From Pantoea dispersa (lineage in GTDB: Bacteria; Pseudomonadota; Gammaproteobacteria; Enterobacterales; Enterobacteriaceae), in the NCBI RefSeq assembly GCF_014155765.1, contig NZ_SCKT01000006.1:159217-223216 (forward strand): a stretch of 64,000 bases of DNA, given 5' to 3'. Made by a program: the position numbers and the translations under genes. The notes beneath the pieces were generated by a model. That model saw only the letters and a program-made list of their open reading frames with translations. It made no database searches and was not told the origin of the DNA. Shown here piece by piece: positions 42,205-51,422 of the stretch. Numbering within the stretch: position 1 is the stretch's first letter; each line of letters opens with the position of its first letter.

Positions 42205-45062
42205 TGCTTTCACTGTTTACGCGTAATAAATCCACCGACCGGCAGACGCCGGTTGATGACGGCCAGTCCGTTCAGGCAGATGAAACCCTGACCGCGGCCG
42301 TGAAGGGCCGGCAACCTCTGAAGCGCCCCGGGAAAATGACGCGCCAGGATGAGGAGAAGGTTTATCACGCCAATCCGTCCATCATTGACTTTTTGCCCTG
42401 GGCAGAATTTCTCGATGAAGAGCAGTGTCTCCTGCTTGATGACGGCGTGTCGGTGGGGGCCGTTTATGATGTGACACCGGTGGCGACCGAAGGGCGAACC
42501 GAAGAGCGCCTGGAGCAGATCCGGGACTCGGTTGAGGATGCACTTCAGGACAGCTTTGATGAACATGACGTGAATCCCTGGGTCGTGCAGTTCTTCTGCC
42601 AGGACGAGGACGACACTGACGCGTACCTGGACAGGCTGCGCGGGTATGTCAAACCACATGCACAGCGCACGGCGTTTACCGACGCCTGGCTGGGTGAAAT
42701 GGAGCGCCATATCCGCAGTATCTCCCGGCCTGAGGGACTTTTTACTGACTCGCTGATTACCGGCCAGCCGTGGCGCGGGCAGCAGCGCCGCACCCGGATG
42801 GTTGTTTATCGCTGGCTTGGTAAAAGCCGGGATCCGATGCCGCCGGTGGCGATGCTCAATCAGGTGTGCGACCGGGTCGTTAATGCCCTGGGCGGGGCGG
42901 GGATCCGCTGCACCCGGCAGAACGGCCTGCAGGTGCATGGCTGGCTGCTGCGGCTGTTCAATCCGTCACCGGACTGGGTGGAGAAAACCACGCTCTATCG
43001 GCAGGCTGCTTACGCAGACCCGCGCGAGACACCTGAAGGCACCGTGCCGGTCAGCAATGATTTTGCCGAAACCCTGTGGTTCACGCCGCCGGTTTCAGAC
43101 CCGGAAAACGGCGTGTGGTGGATTGACAACAAGCCGCACTGCGCGGTGGCGGTGGAAAAACTGCGTACACCGCCGGAGCCGGGCACCCTGACCGGCGAGA
43201 AAAGCCGGGGTGAAAAGAAAATTAATGCCCTGATGGATATGTTTCCGGAAGGGACCATGGTGTGCATGACCGTGGTGGTACAGCCCCAGGACCGGCTTGA
43301 AGAGCAGTTTAACCGGCTGTCGAAAAATGCGGTCGGTGAGAATACCGAGTCGGGCCGCGTCCGCCAGGATGTGAAGACGGTCAAAGAGTATCTGGGCAAC
43401 CGGCACAAGCTGTACCGGGCGGGGATCACCTTCCTGCTGCGCGGCGACGACATGACCAGCCTGAAGCGCAAGCGGCTGGAGCTGTCCACCGTATTGCTAG
43501 GGGCCGGTCTGCAGCCGGTACGGCCGGAGTTTGAAGAAGGTCCGCTGAACAGCTGGCTGCGGGCGCTGCCGATGTGCTTTAACCCGGACAGCGACAAAAA
43601 ACACTGGTATACCCGTCTGACATGGGTTCAGCACCTGGCAGGACTTTTGCCGGTAACCGGGCGGGAAACCGGCACGGGGCATCCCGGCTTCAGCTTTTTC
43701 AACCGCGGCGGGGATACCCTGACATTCGATCCGCTCAACAAGCTCGACCGCACCCAGAACGCGCATCTGCTGTTGTTCGGCCCGACCGGGGCGGGCAAGT
43801 CGGCCACGCTGTGTGCCGCGCTCTCCCAGCTGATGGCCGTCCATCGTCCGCGGCTGTTTATTGCGGAGGCCGGCAACTCGTTCGGCCTGCTGGCCGACTT
43901 CTTTGACAGCCTCGGGCTGACGGTGAATAAAATCAGCGTCAAACCCGGAAGCGGCGTCAGTCTGCCGCCGTTTGCTGATGCTCACAAACTGGTGGAAGAA
44001 GGCCTGGCCGCCCATGCCGTGGATGAGAGCGACCTGCCTGATATCGACACGGACGACGATGGCGAGGATGACAAGCGTGACGTTCTCGGTGAAATGGAAA
44101 TCTCCGCGCGCATGATGATTACCGGCGGCGACCCGAAAGAAGAGGCTGACCTTAAGCGTGCTGACAGGGCGATGATACGTGAGGCGCTGCTGATGGCGGC
44201 ACATGCCACGTATAAAGAAGGGCGGCAGATGCTGCCGTCTGACCTGCAGAAGGCGCTGTACGACATTGCCTCTGACAACGATGAGGGCGTCATCAATGTC
44301 CGCAATGCTCAGCGCAAGGCGAAAGCGGCGGAAATGGCGGAATCCCTGGGCATGTTCACTCAGGCCGGGAGCTTTGAAGCGGAGCTGTTCAACCGCGAAG
44401 GGGAGCTGTGGCCGGAAGCGGACGTGACGCTGGTCGACCTGGGGCATCTGGCGCGTGAGGGTTACGAGGCGCAGATGGCCCTGACCATGGTCTCGATGAC
44501 CAACATGATCAACAACATCGCGGAGCGTGACCAGTTCCTGGGCCGGGATATTGTCTTCACGGTGGATGAGGCGCATATCGTGACGGTCAACCCGCTGCTG
44601 TCGCCCTACATGACGAAGGTGGTCAAGATGTGGCGTAAGCTCGGTGCCTGGCTGTGGCTGGCCACCCAGAACCTTAAAGACTACCCGGATATTGCCGAAA
44701 AAATGCTGAACATGGCGGAATGGTGGATTTGTCTGACCATGCCCCCGGAGGAGGTCAAAGATATCAGCCGTTTCCGCGCGCTCACGCCGGAGCAGGAATC
44801 GGTGCTGCTTTCCGCCAGTAAACTGTCGGGTTGTTATACGGAAGGCGTGGTGCTGGCGAAACGGATCGAAGCGCTGTTTCGTGCCGTGCCGCCCAGTCTC
44901 TTCCTGGCACTGGGCATGACGGAAAAAGAAGAGAAAGCCGAACGCCGGGCGCTGATGAATGAATTTCACTGCAGCGAACTGGAGGCGGCAAAACGCGTCG
45001 CGCAGAATCTGGACCGTCTGCGCGGTCTGACGGAGAAACAACAGGAGCCTGCCACGGTATGA
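42204..45062 (+). CDS. traC: TraC/VirB4-type transfer ATPase (TIGR03744)
   Basis: A 952-residue ATPase. The N-terminal part (to about 500) is the TraC-type domain; the C-terminal P-loop domain has Walker A FGPTGAGKSATL (about residues 525-536) and Walker B DIVFTVDEAHIV (about 780), followed by MWRKLGAWLWLATQNLKDYP. An acidic loop (ESDLPDIDTDDDGEDDK, near 610) is distinctive. It powers assembly of the transfer apparatus. Full length. Its stop overlaps the next gene by 4 bp. Confidence 0.93.
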   Translation: MLSLFTRNKSTDRQTPVDDGQSVQADETLTAAVKGRQPLKRPGKMTRQDEEKVYHANPSIIDFLPWAEFLDEEQCLLLDDGVSVGAVYDVTPVATEGRTEERLEQIRDSVEDALQDSFDEHDVNPWVVQFFCQDEDDTDAYLDRLRGYVKPHAQRTAFTDAWLGEMERHIRSISRPEGLFTDSLITGQPWRGQQRRTRMVVYRWLGKSRDPMPPVAMLNQVCDRVVNALGGAGIRCTRQNGLQVHGWLLRLFNPSPDWVEKTTLYRQAAYADPRETPEGTVPVSNDFAETLWFTPPVSDPENGVWWIDNKPHCAVAVEKLRTPPEPGTLTGEKSRGEKKINALMDMFPEGTMVCMTVVVQPQDRLEEQFNRLSKNAVGENTESGRVRQDVKTVKEYLGNRHKLYRAGITFLLRGDDMTSLKRKRLELSTVLLGAGLQPVRPEFEEGPLNSWLRALPMCFNPDSDKKHWYTRLTWVQHLAGLLPVTGRETGTGHPGFSFFNRGGDTLTFDPLNKLDRTQNAHLLLFGPTGAGKSATLCAALSQLMAVHRPRLFIAEAGNSFGLLADFFDSLGLTVNKISVKPGSGVSLPPFADAHKLVEEGLAAHAVDESDLPDIDTDDDGEDDKRDVLGEMEISARMMITGGDPKEEADLKRADRAMIREALLMAAHATYKEGRQMLPSDLQKALYDIASDNDEGVINVRNAQRKAKAAEMAESLGMFTQAGSFEAELFNREGELWPEADVTLVDLGHLAREGYEAQMALTMVSMTNMINNIAERDQFLGRDIVFTVDEAHIVTVNPLLSPYMTKVVKMWRKLGAWLWLATQNLKDYPDIAEKMLNMAEWWICLTMPPEEVKDISRFRALTPEQESVLLSASKLSGCYTEGVVLAKRIEALFRAVPPSLFLALGMTEKEEKAERRALMNEFHCSELEAAKRVAQNLDRLRGLTEKQQEPATV

Positions 45063-45436
45063 TGACACTGAAGTACCCTGAACCCGCCATTCATGAGCAC
45101 AGTGGCGGTGCGCTATTCACCCTGTCGCCTCAGGGGGAGCCCGGCGTGCTCCCGGCGACACATCAGCACCTGGTTAGGCTGCGGGCGATGCTCAGGCAGC
45201 GCCTGACCGGGCCGGTCAGAATGACGTGTCACCCGCACCGGGTGGGACTCAGCAGCAGCGTGGCCATCTATCTTGAGGGAAAGCTGAAGCAGGCGGTGAA
45301 CATCCTTATCACCGTGACGGGGCAGACAAGCTGGCCGCAGGAAGAGGAGTATGCGCATCCCCGCTGGTATATCACGGTGCCGGATTCGGCCGACTTGGTG
45401 TATCTGATGCTGTGGATTAACGGGCTTGAAGTGTAA
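45059..45436 (+). CDS. Conserved protein closing the second transfer block
   Basis: A 125-residue soluble protein with no membrane segment. Strand-rich pattern (ALFTLSPQGEPGVLPATHQHLVRLRAMLRQ, VAIYLEGKLKQAVNILITVTGQ, PRWYITVPDSADLVYLMLWINGLEV). I do not recognise it. It overlaps traC by 4 bp and is followed by a terminator, so it ends the operon 36941-45436. Confidence 0.65.
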   Translation: MMTLKYPEPAIHEHSGGALFTLSPQGEPGVLPATHQHLVRLRAMLRQRLTGPVRMTCHPHRVGLSSSVAIYLEGKLKQAVNILITVTGQTSWPQEEEYAHPRWYITVPDSADLVYLMLWINGLEV

Positions 45437-45494
45437 CTCCAGACTTGCCTTCACCAGGGGCATGATAATAAAAATTACTTAATGCTTTTTTGAT

Positions 45495-45520
45495 ACCGGC
45501 CGCAGGGGCCGGTTTTTTTA
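45495..45520 (+). terminator. Terminator of the second transfer block
   Basis: ACCGGCC, GCAGG, GGCCGGT, then seven T. Just after the 45059-45436 gene and just before the convergent Abi-like gene. Confidence 0.85.
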
Positions 45521-46465
45521 TCATCTTATTTTATAGAAAACACACGAGTTATCACCTACGTACATCGGTACAGATGATCTTCCACCATTTGTCCGCTCAA
45601 ATATCTTGTTTAGTACCTTTAGATCTTCGTCCTTAATAGTTTCATAATCGAGATTCGTATATATAGCTAATTCGGACGTTGAGCATATGCGTCGGGCATT
45701 TTCAAACATTCCCCATGCGTTTAACGCGTTGCAAGTTATCGGGCTTATCGCTCTTATTATTTTTTCAATAAGGTTAATTTTTTCCCTTATTGACTCGATG
45801 GCCGTTTGAGCGTCGACTGTTTTAGATTTTATCCAGATGCAATCATGATGAAAAAGTCTGTTTCTATAATCACGAATTTCTTTTAGCATGTTAATTAGTT
45901 TGCGGCGTGCTTCAATAGGTTTGTTATCGATTAAATTTAATCGCCTGAAGGCTTTTGAAAGAGAAAGGGGCCAAAGATAATCATTTTTTTCAGAATTATC
46001 ATCTGTATGAAGTGCCTCTAACAGGACTGACTCCCATGTTGAGAATGTTGTTGTGGCGATAATATCATCATGATCAAATGCCGGAGGTTGTGTGGTTACC
46101 AAGTTTGAGCTAGCCAGTCCTAGACGCGCAGCTTCTTTTTCTTTCCATCTTTTTTTGAGAGTGGATTCCGCCTCTCTAATGCAGTTTATAAACTTGCTGT
46201 GATTATCTTTTGTAGTGTCATATTTAATCTTATCCCACCACTTATCTTGGAATCGCTGCCTGGCCGCTTTATCAATTGAGTTTCTCAAAACCAATTCAAG
46301 TTGTTGCATTAAGGGGTACAGGGAAGCTGCTGCATTCTGTAGCCAGAGGCTAAACCCATACGTTTCTAATCCGGGCTGGACGTTGAAAGTACCTTGAACA
46401 GCCCCTAGCCTTGCTGTTGAGAGCAAGGAAAGGATTGGCGTATAATCCTGTATGCTTTTAGGCAT
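45521..46465 (-). CDS. Abi-like protein with HEPN RNase motif
   Basis: A 314-residue protein resembling Abi_2/AbiD-type abortive infection proteins. The helical pattern (LYPLMQQLELVLRNSIDKAARQRF near residue 50) and the segment EIRDYRNRLFHHDCIW (about residue 208), with R-N-R-L-F-H, give the R-x4-6-H active site of HEPN RNases. Members trigger growth arrest after phage entry. Start ATG 46465 has AGGAG six bases upstream; the frame to 46516 is an unneeded extension. AT-rich, unlike the backbone, so it is cargo. It follows the FRG gene on the same strand. Confidence 0.65.
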   Translation of the reverse strand: MPKSIQDYTPILSLLSTARLGAVQGTFNVQPGLETYGFSLWLQNAAASLYPLMQQLELVLRNSIDKAARQRFQDKWWDKIKYDTTKDNHSKFINCIREAESTLKKRWKEKEAARLGLASSNLVTTQPPAFDHDDIIATTTFSTWESVLLEALHTDDNSEKNDYLWPLSLSKAFRRLNLIDNKPIEARRKLINMLKEIRDYRNRLFHHDCIWIKSKTVDAQTAIESIREKINLIEKIIRAISPITCNALNAWGMFENARRICSTSELAIYTNLDYETIKDEDLKVLNKIFERTNGGRSSVPMYVGDNSCVFYKIR

Positions 46466-46636
46466 AGTATCTCCTGATGCTTTAGCCATTATTACTGGGC
46501 ATTTTTCATGCTTCACAAGCTAGTTGACGACTCCGTCATCATAAGCTAATCTATAAGCACAACGTTAGCCAGTGTCGAATCTTCCCCCATGTTTCATGGG
46601 TTCTAGTGAAAGCACATTAGGCAAAAGTATTGAAAG

Positions 46637-46660
46637 ACCCCGGCTCTGCTGGGGTTTTTC
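46637..46660. terminator. Hairpin with T tract between the Abi-like and FRG genes
   Basis: ACCCCGGC-TCT-GCTGGGGT then TTTTC on the plus strand. No plus-strand gene ends here, so it may be a remnant of the ancestral transfer operon's end, or act on the minus strand in the 209-bp gap between the two cargo genes. Confidence 0.55.
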
Positions 46661-46674
46661 GCATCTGAACTTGG

Positions 46675-48000
46675 CTATATTTTCAGCTCACCAACAATGT
46701 TAGTTTGCTCTTGCAAGTAAATTTCTATGATTTGAAGTGCTGAGATGTGCGCTTTGTGGACTCTTGAATCCCCACAACCACACTCCATTGTATGCTGTTC
46801 CCTTGCCCATAAACCATTTTCATCCTTTCGGTAAAACCATCCTCTAACAAACCCAACTCGGGTCATATCCATACCTGGATGTTCAACCATAAGTTCGCTT
46901 ACCTCAAATAAATTGACACCACGGGATATAACACCAATTCCTTTTTGATAAAGAGATAAGTGTCCCATATTTACGTGTTGGATAAGATCGTCTATCTCGA
47001 ATGCAACTGAACCTTTAATATTTATCAGATCTTCAATTCTAGAAAAGTGTAATGTAGCGTTTTCATCAGACTCACCATATAGAGCCTCCTCAGGTACGTT
47101 AATTATGACACAGCCGTTAGGGTCGCCATCAATTGAATTAAAGGTTTGTGATATTTTGGCACCCCGAAAAAATGCAGCTTGAGGCCATGCAATCTTAACA
47201 TAGCTCTCATGATACTCTGGTAATTCAAGGGCCCTATGAAACGCAGGGATGGGGAATGATTTATCTTTTACGTCAGCTAATTCTCTCCAAGGTAATCCGA
47301 GTAACATCCTTAGAATAGGATCGTCCGTTATAGGAGGGAAAAGGTCACTTGTTGTATCAAAGCCATTCTTTGAAGAGTACTTACGCAAAATCTCACTACT
47401 GCATTTAATTTCAGAGAGAAAACAATTTTGAGGGAGATCAGTTTGCTGTAGAGGTCCCACTAACCATGCCGCCTGAGCCTCCATCCTGGGATGGAAACCC
47501 TCTAACTTTAAAGAAGCTAAATCGACTAAACCAACCTGTTCGGCTGCTTTCTTATCTAGGATATAAAGATAACCCACACCCTCGCTATGAGTATATCGCG
47601 CCTTTAGCTTTCGTAACCAGACGGGTCGCTCTGCAAAGTCTTCACTCATTTCTAATGTATGCTGTTGATCATACTGATGGCTGGCGAACCACGCCCCAAC
47701 AGCTGCGTTCGACGAGCAATCAATATAAAAAGAGCGCCAACCATAATGTTGAAGGAGTGCCTGTATAAATTTAAAGTCGTTAACGTGATGCCCGATAGTC
47801 GTGCTAAGAACATTTTTTGCGTAACGACTCCACTTGAGCATTTCACTAGGTATACATCCATGTCGGTCAAAAGAAGTTTTGACCGAAGGCAACCCTAGAT
47901 CTCCGTATCTAGTATTTTGACCACGGAATAAGACATCAGTACCATGCTTGGAAAGTATATTCTCTAGTTCATTCAGAGAGTTGGCTGTGTATAGTTCCAA
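46675..48000 (-). CDS. FRG-domain protein, probable defence gene
   Basis: A 441-residue protein. The N-terminus holds the FRG domain signature (TDVLFRGQNTRYGDLGLPSV near residue 22), then a helical region (KFIQALLQHYGWRSFYIDCSSNAAVGAWFASHQ), the usual FRG continuation. FRG proteins are frequent in phage-defence islands; the chemistry is not established. The TTG start at 48000 is supported by AGGAG seven bases upstream (48008-48012). The gene is AT-rich with low backbone similarity and sits upstream of the Abi-like gene, possibly as one unit. Confidence 0.7.
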   Translation of the reverse strand: MELYTANSLNELENILSKHGTDVLFRGQNTRYGDLGLPSVKTSFDRHGCIPSEMLKWSRYAKNVLSTTIGHHVNDFKFIQALLQHYGWRSFYIDCSSNAAVGAWFASHQYDQQHTLEMSEDFAERPVWLRKLKARYTHSEGVGYLYILDKKAAEQVGLVDLASLKLEGFHPRMEAQAAWLVGPLQQTDLPQNCFLSEIKCSSEILRKYSSKNGFDTTSDLFPPITDDPILRMLLGLPWRELADVKDKSFPIPAFHRALELPEYHESYVKIAWPQAAFFRGAKISQTFNSIDGDPNGCVIINVPEEALYGESDENATLHFSRIEDLINIKGSVAFEIDDLIQHVNMGHLSLYQKGIGVISRGVNLFEVSELMVEHPGMDMTRVGFVRGWFYRKDENGLWAREQHTMECGCGDSRVHKAHISALQIIEIYLQEQTNIVGELKI

Positions 48001-48175
48001 ACTTTTTCTCCTTTCGAATCTAAAGCGGGCTAAAAAACACCCACTTCCTAATTAATCATCGCTTTGAAATAATAACTTTAACTAACTTCCTAAAACTTAG
48101 CTGTAGCTAACCTCTAAATTATTAGAACTGCGTTATCAATTTATTGCGGCCTTTTTGAGCCGTTGCGGGCACGCT

Positions 48176-48195
48176 GTCAGACGATTCAGTCTGAC
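48176..48195 (+). promoter_or_regulatory. Hairpin at the ribosome binding site of transfer block 3
   Basis: GTCAGAC-GATTCA-GTCTGAC, a perfect 7-bp stem, ends at the first base of the CGGAG ribosome site of the next gene. It could influence translation of the block. The region 48001-48208 is the promoter zone between divergent cargo and transfer genes. Confidence 0.4.
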
Positions 48196-48208
48196 GGAGT
48201 TCCGATTC

Positions 48209-48607
48209 ATGAAACTGACCTCTCTTGTTTTCCTGCCGGCTCTGCTGCCGGCATCCGTACTGGCCGGCACGGTCGTCTTCACCGACAGTCAGCATCTGCC
48301 GGCAAATCTGCCGCCGGACGTGCCGGTGGTTCTTCTTGATGGTCCTGACCGGCTGCAGGCCGACATGTTCGGGGAATTGCCTGCAGACCCGCAGCAGGCC
48401 GAGGCACAGGTCAGGCAGGCTATGACGTCTCCTGCCTGGCAACAAAAACAGCTGCAACTAAACGATTCCTATCGCCAGGTGGTCCGGGCCTGGGAACTGG
48501 GCATTAAAAAAGTGCCGGCCGTGGTGTTTGATGACCGCGATGTGGTGTACGGCACCACGGATGTGGCCGTGGCCACATCCCTGCGTAACCGGGGAGGTGG
48601 TCAGTGA
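48209..48607 (+). CDS. TIGR03757-type ICE protein (TrbC/TraW-like layout)
   Basis: A 132-residue exported protein with signal peptide (LTSLVFLPALLPASVLA, cleaved near residue 19). The body has a thioredoxin-like finish (WELGIKKVPAVVFDDRDVVYGTTDVAVA), as in family TIGR03757. The start is ATG 48209, with CGGAG upstream; an in-frame start at 48155 would break the signal. It opens the third transfer block. It overlaps the next gene by 4 bp. Confidence 0.84.
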   Translation: MKLTSLVFLPALLPASVLAGTVVFTDSQHLPANLPPDVPVVLLDGPDRLQADMFGELPADPQQAEAQVRQAMTSPAWQQKQLQLNDSYRQVVRAWELGIKKVPAVVFDDRDVVYGTTDVAVATSLRNRGGGQ

Positions 48608-49596
48608 ATACAACACCTTCCCGCATCAGAACCACGGTGTGCTCGCTGGCGGTTGCCACTTTACTGGGTACGGCAACCGCGCCAGCTGCTGTTGCAGCAC
48701 TTAACACGGCGCAGATTATTGCCAGCGCCGTGTCGCAAAACTGTATCAGCTGGCGTGTCAGTGGCATCTGTTACTGGCTGTTCTGCACCCCCTTTGGCTG
48801 CAAAGTGCGCACGTCGGTCAAAGTCACTCACTTCATTCCCCAGACAGTCGTTTCGACCTATGTCGCGCCGGGCGGTAACCCGTGGCAGGAAATGGCGTTT
48901 GTCAGCCAGACCGCCGGCGGGCTGGAGAGTGCCGTGACCAGCGGGCTTTCCGGTGTTTCTGCCGGAGGAGCCAATCCGGCCGACATGAAAAATCCCGGCC
49001 AGCGCAAGTCCGCCGTGCGTTTCAAGTATGCCGATGCGATTGGCCACCCGGCCACCTCCCTGATTGGCGGCAGTATTCCGGGCTATTCCTGTGATACCGC
49101 AGCCACCCCGTTAATGCCTTACTTCCTGAGTACGCTGGATTCGGCGGCCTGGCGCACGGGCGTACCGGAATCCCTGTATCCGGAAGCGCTTGTACCCGGC
49201 CAGCGGGAAATCGGCAGTCAGGCAGCAGCAAACATGTGGGGCAACATCTATCCCCGTTCGGGGTTTATCAGCCAGACCGATGATGACAAAGCCTCTGCCG
49301 TGGTGGCGCAGCGTGTGGCAGACATTATCACCCGCGCCGGGCAGCCCCATGTTTATCAGGTGCTCCGGGCCAACCGCCATGACGGGTACTGGCCACCGGG
49401 CGAGGTCACGGAAAACACCGGCACGCGCAATCACAAATGGCAGCGGCTGGCTCCCCACATGACACAGTCATGTGCCGTATTCCCGGACGGGAGCTATACC
49501 GCCGCGAGCGATAACAACGAAGCCTTTGCGCTCTGGCAGCCCTACAGCTGCTGCAAAAAGCGCGGGCAGAAATTTCTGGGCAGCAGAGATATCTGA
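48604..49596 (+). CDS. TIGR03756-type ICE protein (PFL_4710), TraU-like
   Basis: A 330-residue exported protein with a signal peptide and many Cys residues (QNCISWRVSGICYWLFCTPFGCKVR near residue 40; YSCDTAAT; SCCKKRG), so disulfide-rich in the periplasm. It matches family TIGR03756 and has the layout of TraU-type proteins. GTG 48604 overlaps the previous stop and has GGAGGTG. The stop overlaps the next start (TGATG). Confidence 0.87.
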   Translation: MNTTPSRIRTTVCSLAVATLLGTATAPAAVAALNTAQIIASAVSQNCISWRVSGICYWLFCTPFGCKVRTSVKVTHFIPQTVVSTYVAPGGNPWQEMAFVSQTAGGLESAVTSGLSGVSAGGANPADMKNPGQRKSAVRFKYADAIGHPATSLIGGSIPGYSCDTAATPLMPYFLSTLDSAAWRTGVPESLYPEALVPGQREIGSQAAANMWGNIYPRSGFISQTDDDKASAVVAQRVADIITRAGQPHVYQVLRANRHDGYWPPGEVTENTGTRNHKWQRLAPHMTQSCAVFPDGSYTAASDNNEAFALWQPYSCCKKRGQKFLGSRDI

Positions 49597-51071
49597 TGAG
49601 GAAAACCGTGAAAAAAACACCTTCATTTTCAGCCGTTCGCGTAAGCCTGCTGCTGACCGGCTCCCTGCTGACCGTTCTCCCGGCCGCGCACGCGGCCGAT
49701 GATGACAATACCATCCTGGGCATGTCCCTGCCGCAGGTGAACAACAGCGCCATCGGTTACGGCAAGTCCGTCGATGGTGCCGTGTCGGACAAGCTCTTCT
49801 ACACCCTCGGCGGCGGCTCGGTCATTTCCCAGCCGGCCACGCGCGGCAATATGCAGAAGCTGGGGCTGAATACCGGCTGGAGCAGTGACCTGATGTGCGG
49901 CAACTTTGACCTGAAAACCACCGTCGGCAACCAGCTCAACGGCGTCACATCCGGCTTTAAAAACCTGATGGGCGACGTGATTAAGGGGGCCACCGGCGCG
50001 GTGGCCAGTCTGCCGGCGATGGTCATTCAGCGGGCCAACCCCGGTCTGTACGACATGCTCACCAACGGCGTTCTTCAGGCCAATGTGTCATTCGACAAGG
50101 CGCAGCTTAACTGCCAGAACATGGCGAAAAAGATGATGGACTTCAGCGACAGCAGTAACTGGACGCAGCAGGCCATGATGGATGAATACAAGTCTGTTGT
50201 GAACAGCGGAGATACTGACGCGGTTCGTGCAGATGAGGCGGGGCGGAAAGTCACCGGCACGTCGGGCAACAACTGGATTGGTGGTCAGAAACGTGGGGGG
50301 GCGGGGCAGCCCGCCATCCGTGTCACCCATGACCTTGTCGCTGCCGGCTACAACATGATGAACGGTTTACCTGTCACCGCTAATTCGACTGTCGGCGAAA
50401 GCAGCTGTAACGGTGGCGCATGCTCTAAATTCGGCAGTGCTGAAGAGGCGGCGGCCATGACCGTGAAGGTACTGGGCGATCGCTCGATGCGCACCTGTGC
50501 CAACGCGAGCGAATGTACCAGCGGTGATGCGGATGACCAGCCCGGTACGACCGTTGCCGGCACCGGCTTTGCGCCACTGTTGGAAGAGGCAACTAAAGCC
50601 AACGCTGAGCAGCTGGTCAGGCTCGTCAACGGTACGGAAAAGCCCACGGCCGCGAATCTGGCTAAGCTGAAAACCGGCGGACTGCCGGTGACGGCCGGCG
50701 TGATTAAAGCCCTGCAGCGTGATCCGGATAACGCGGCCCTGACCGCCCGTCTTGCCGGCGAGCTGGCCATGTCTGACACGGTGGAAACGGCGCTGCTGAT
50801 GCGTCGCATGATGGTTACCGGTATGTCGGAGCCGAATGCCGCTGCCCAGCCAAAGGCCATTGATACCGCCGGTCAGCGTATCGAGGCGCTGGATCGGGAA
50901 ATCGCGGCGCTGAAAAACGAGATGGAGATGAAGCGTGAACTGTCACGTAATTCAGTGCTGACCATTATCGACAGGGAGAATCAGCGCGTCGAAACCAACC
51001 CGCAGACCCAGTCAGATGACAATACCGACAGTCGCTTCAACCAGATGGCAGCGCCGCAGTCGGCTGAATGA
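49596..51071 (+). CDS. TIGR03755-type ICE protein (PFL_4711), TraH-like
   Basis: A 491-residue exported protein (signal near residues 12-33, LLLTGSLLTVLPAAHA). The marks are YTLGGGSVISQPATRGNMQKLGLNTGWSSDLMCGNFDLKTTVGNQLNG near residue 70 and an internal repeat-like Gly/Asn-rich middle; the C-terminus has a coiled coil (RIEALDREIAALKNEMEMKRELSRNS). Family TIGR03755. Length and position correspond to TraH-like pilus assembly proteins. Confidence 0.86.
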   Translation: MRKTVKKTPSFSAVRVSLLLTGSLLTVLPAAHAADDDNTILGMSLPQVNNSAIGYGKSVDGAVSDKLFYTLGGGSVISQPATRGNMQKLGLNTGWSSDLMCGNFDLKTTVGNQLNGVTSGFKNLMGDVIKGATGAVASLPAMVIQRANPGLYDMLTNGVLQANVSFDKAQLNCQNMAKKMMDFSDSSNWTQQAMMDEYKSVVNSGDTDAVRADEAGRKVTGTSGNNWIGGQKRGGAGQPAIRVTHDLVAAGYNMMNGLPVTANSTVGESSCNGGACSKFGSAEEAAAMTVKVLGDRSMRTCANASECTSGDADDQPGTTVAGTGFAPLLEEATKANAEQLVRLVNGTEKPTAANLAKLKTGGLPVTAGVIKALQRDPDNAALTARLAGELAMSDTVETALLMRRMMVTGMSEPNAAAQPKAIDTAGQRIEALDREIAALKNEMEMKRELSRNSVLTIIDRENQRVETNPQTQSDDNTDSRFNQMAAPQSAE

Positions 51072-51081
51072 GGGAATAAGG

Positions 51082-51420
51082 ATGCGTAATAAAACGACTG
51101 TCAGGAAAGTCCTGACCCGTGCCGGCATCTTCCTCGCCTGCACGGCGCTGTTCATGGTGGTCTCACTGATGATGGCTGACACCGCCATGAAACATCCGAC
51201 TGAAGCTGCTGCATTCCGGAGCTGGATGCAGTCGACGCGTTACGGCTGGCTGATGTGGCGACTGGCGCTGTATGCGCTGGTTGCGTGGGGCCTCTGGAAA
51301 ATCCGGCATGCGCCGGGCTTCCGGGAGGCATACCGGCGGCCGCTGCTGCGCATCAGTGTGGTCAGTGTGCTTTTTATCGCGTTGTGTGAGTACGCGATGT
51401 TTACCGGTCCGGGAGTCTGA
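51082..51420 (+). CDS. Small ICE membrane protein upstream of traG
   Basis: A 112-residue protein with three hydrophobic segments (about residues 13-31, 55-70 and 88-108). The start ATG 51082 has AAGG upstream; the frame back to 51016 runs inside the previous gene and is rejected. Two bases separate it from traG. A small membrane protein in this place is normal for the class; its function is unknown. Confidence 0.7.
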   Translation: MRNKTTVRKVLTRAGIFLACTALFMVVSLMMADTAMKHPTEAAAFRSWMQSTRYGWLMWRLALYALVAWGLWKIRHAPGFREAYRRPLLRISVVSVLFIALCEYAMFTGPGV

Positions 51421-51422
51421 AG

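Noticed and set aside
43497-45068. 523-residue minus-strand frame opposite to traC
   Set aside because: Shadow of traC, rich in His, Gln and Arg, as expected from the reverse strand of a GC-rich gene.
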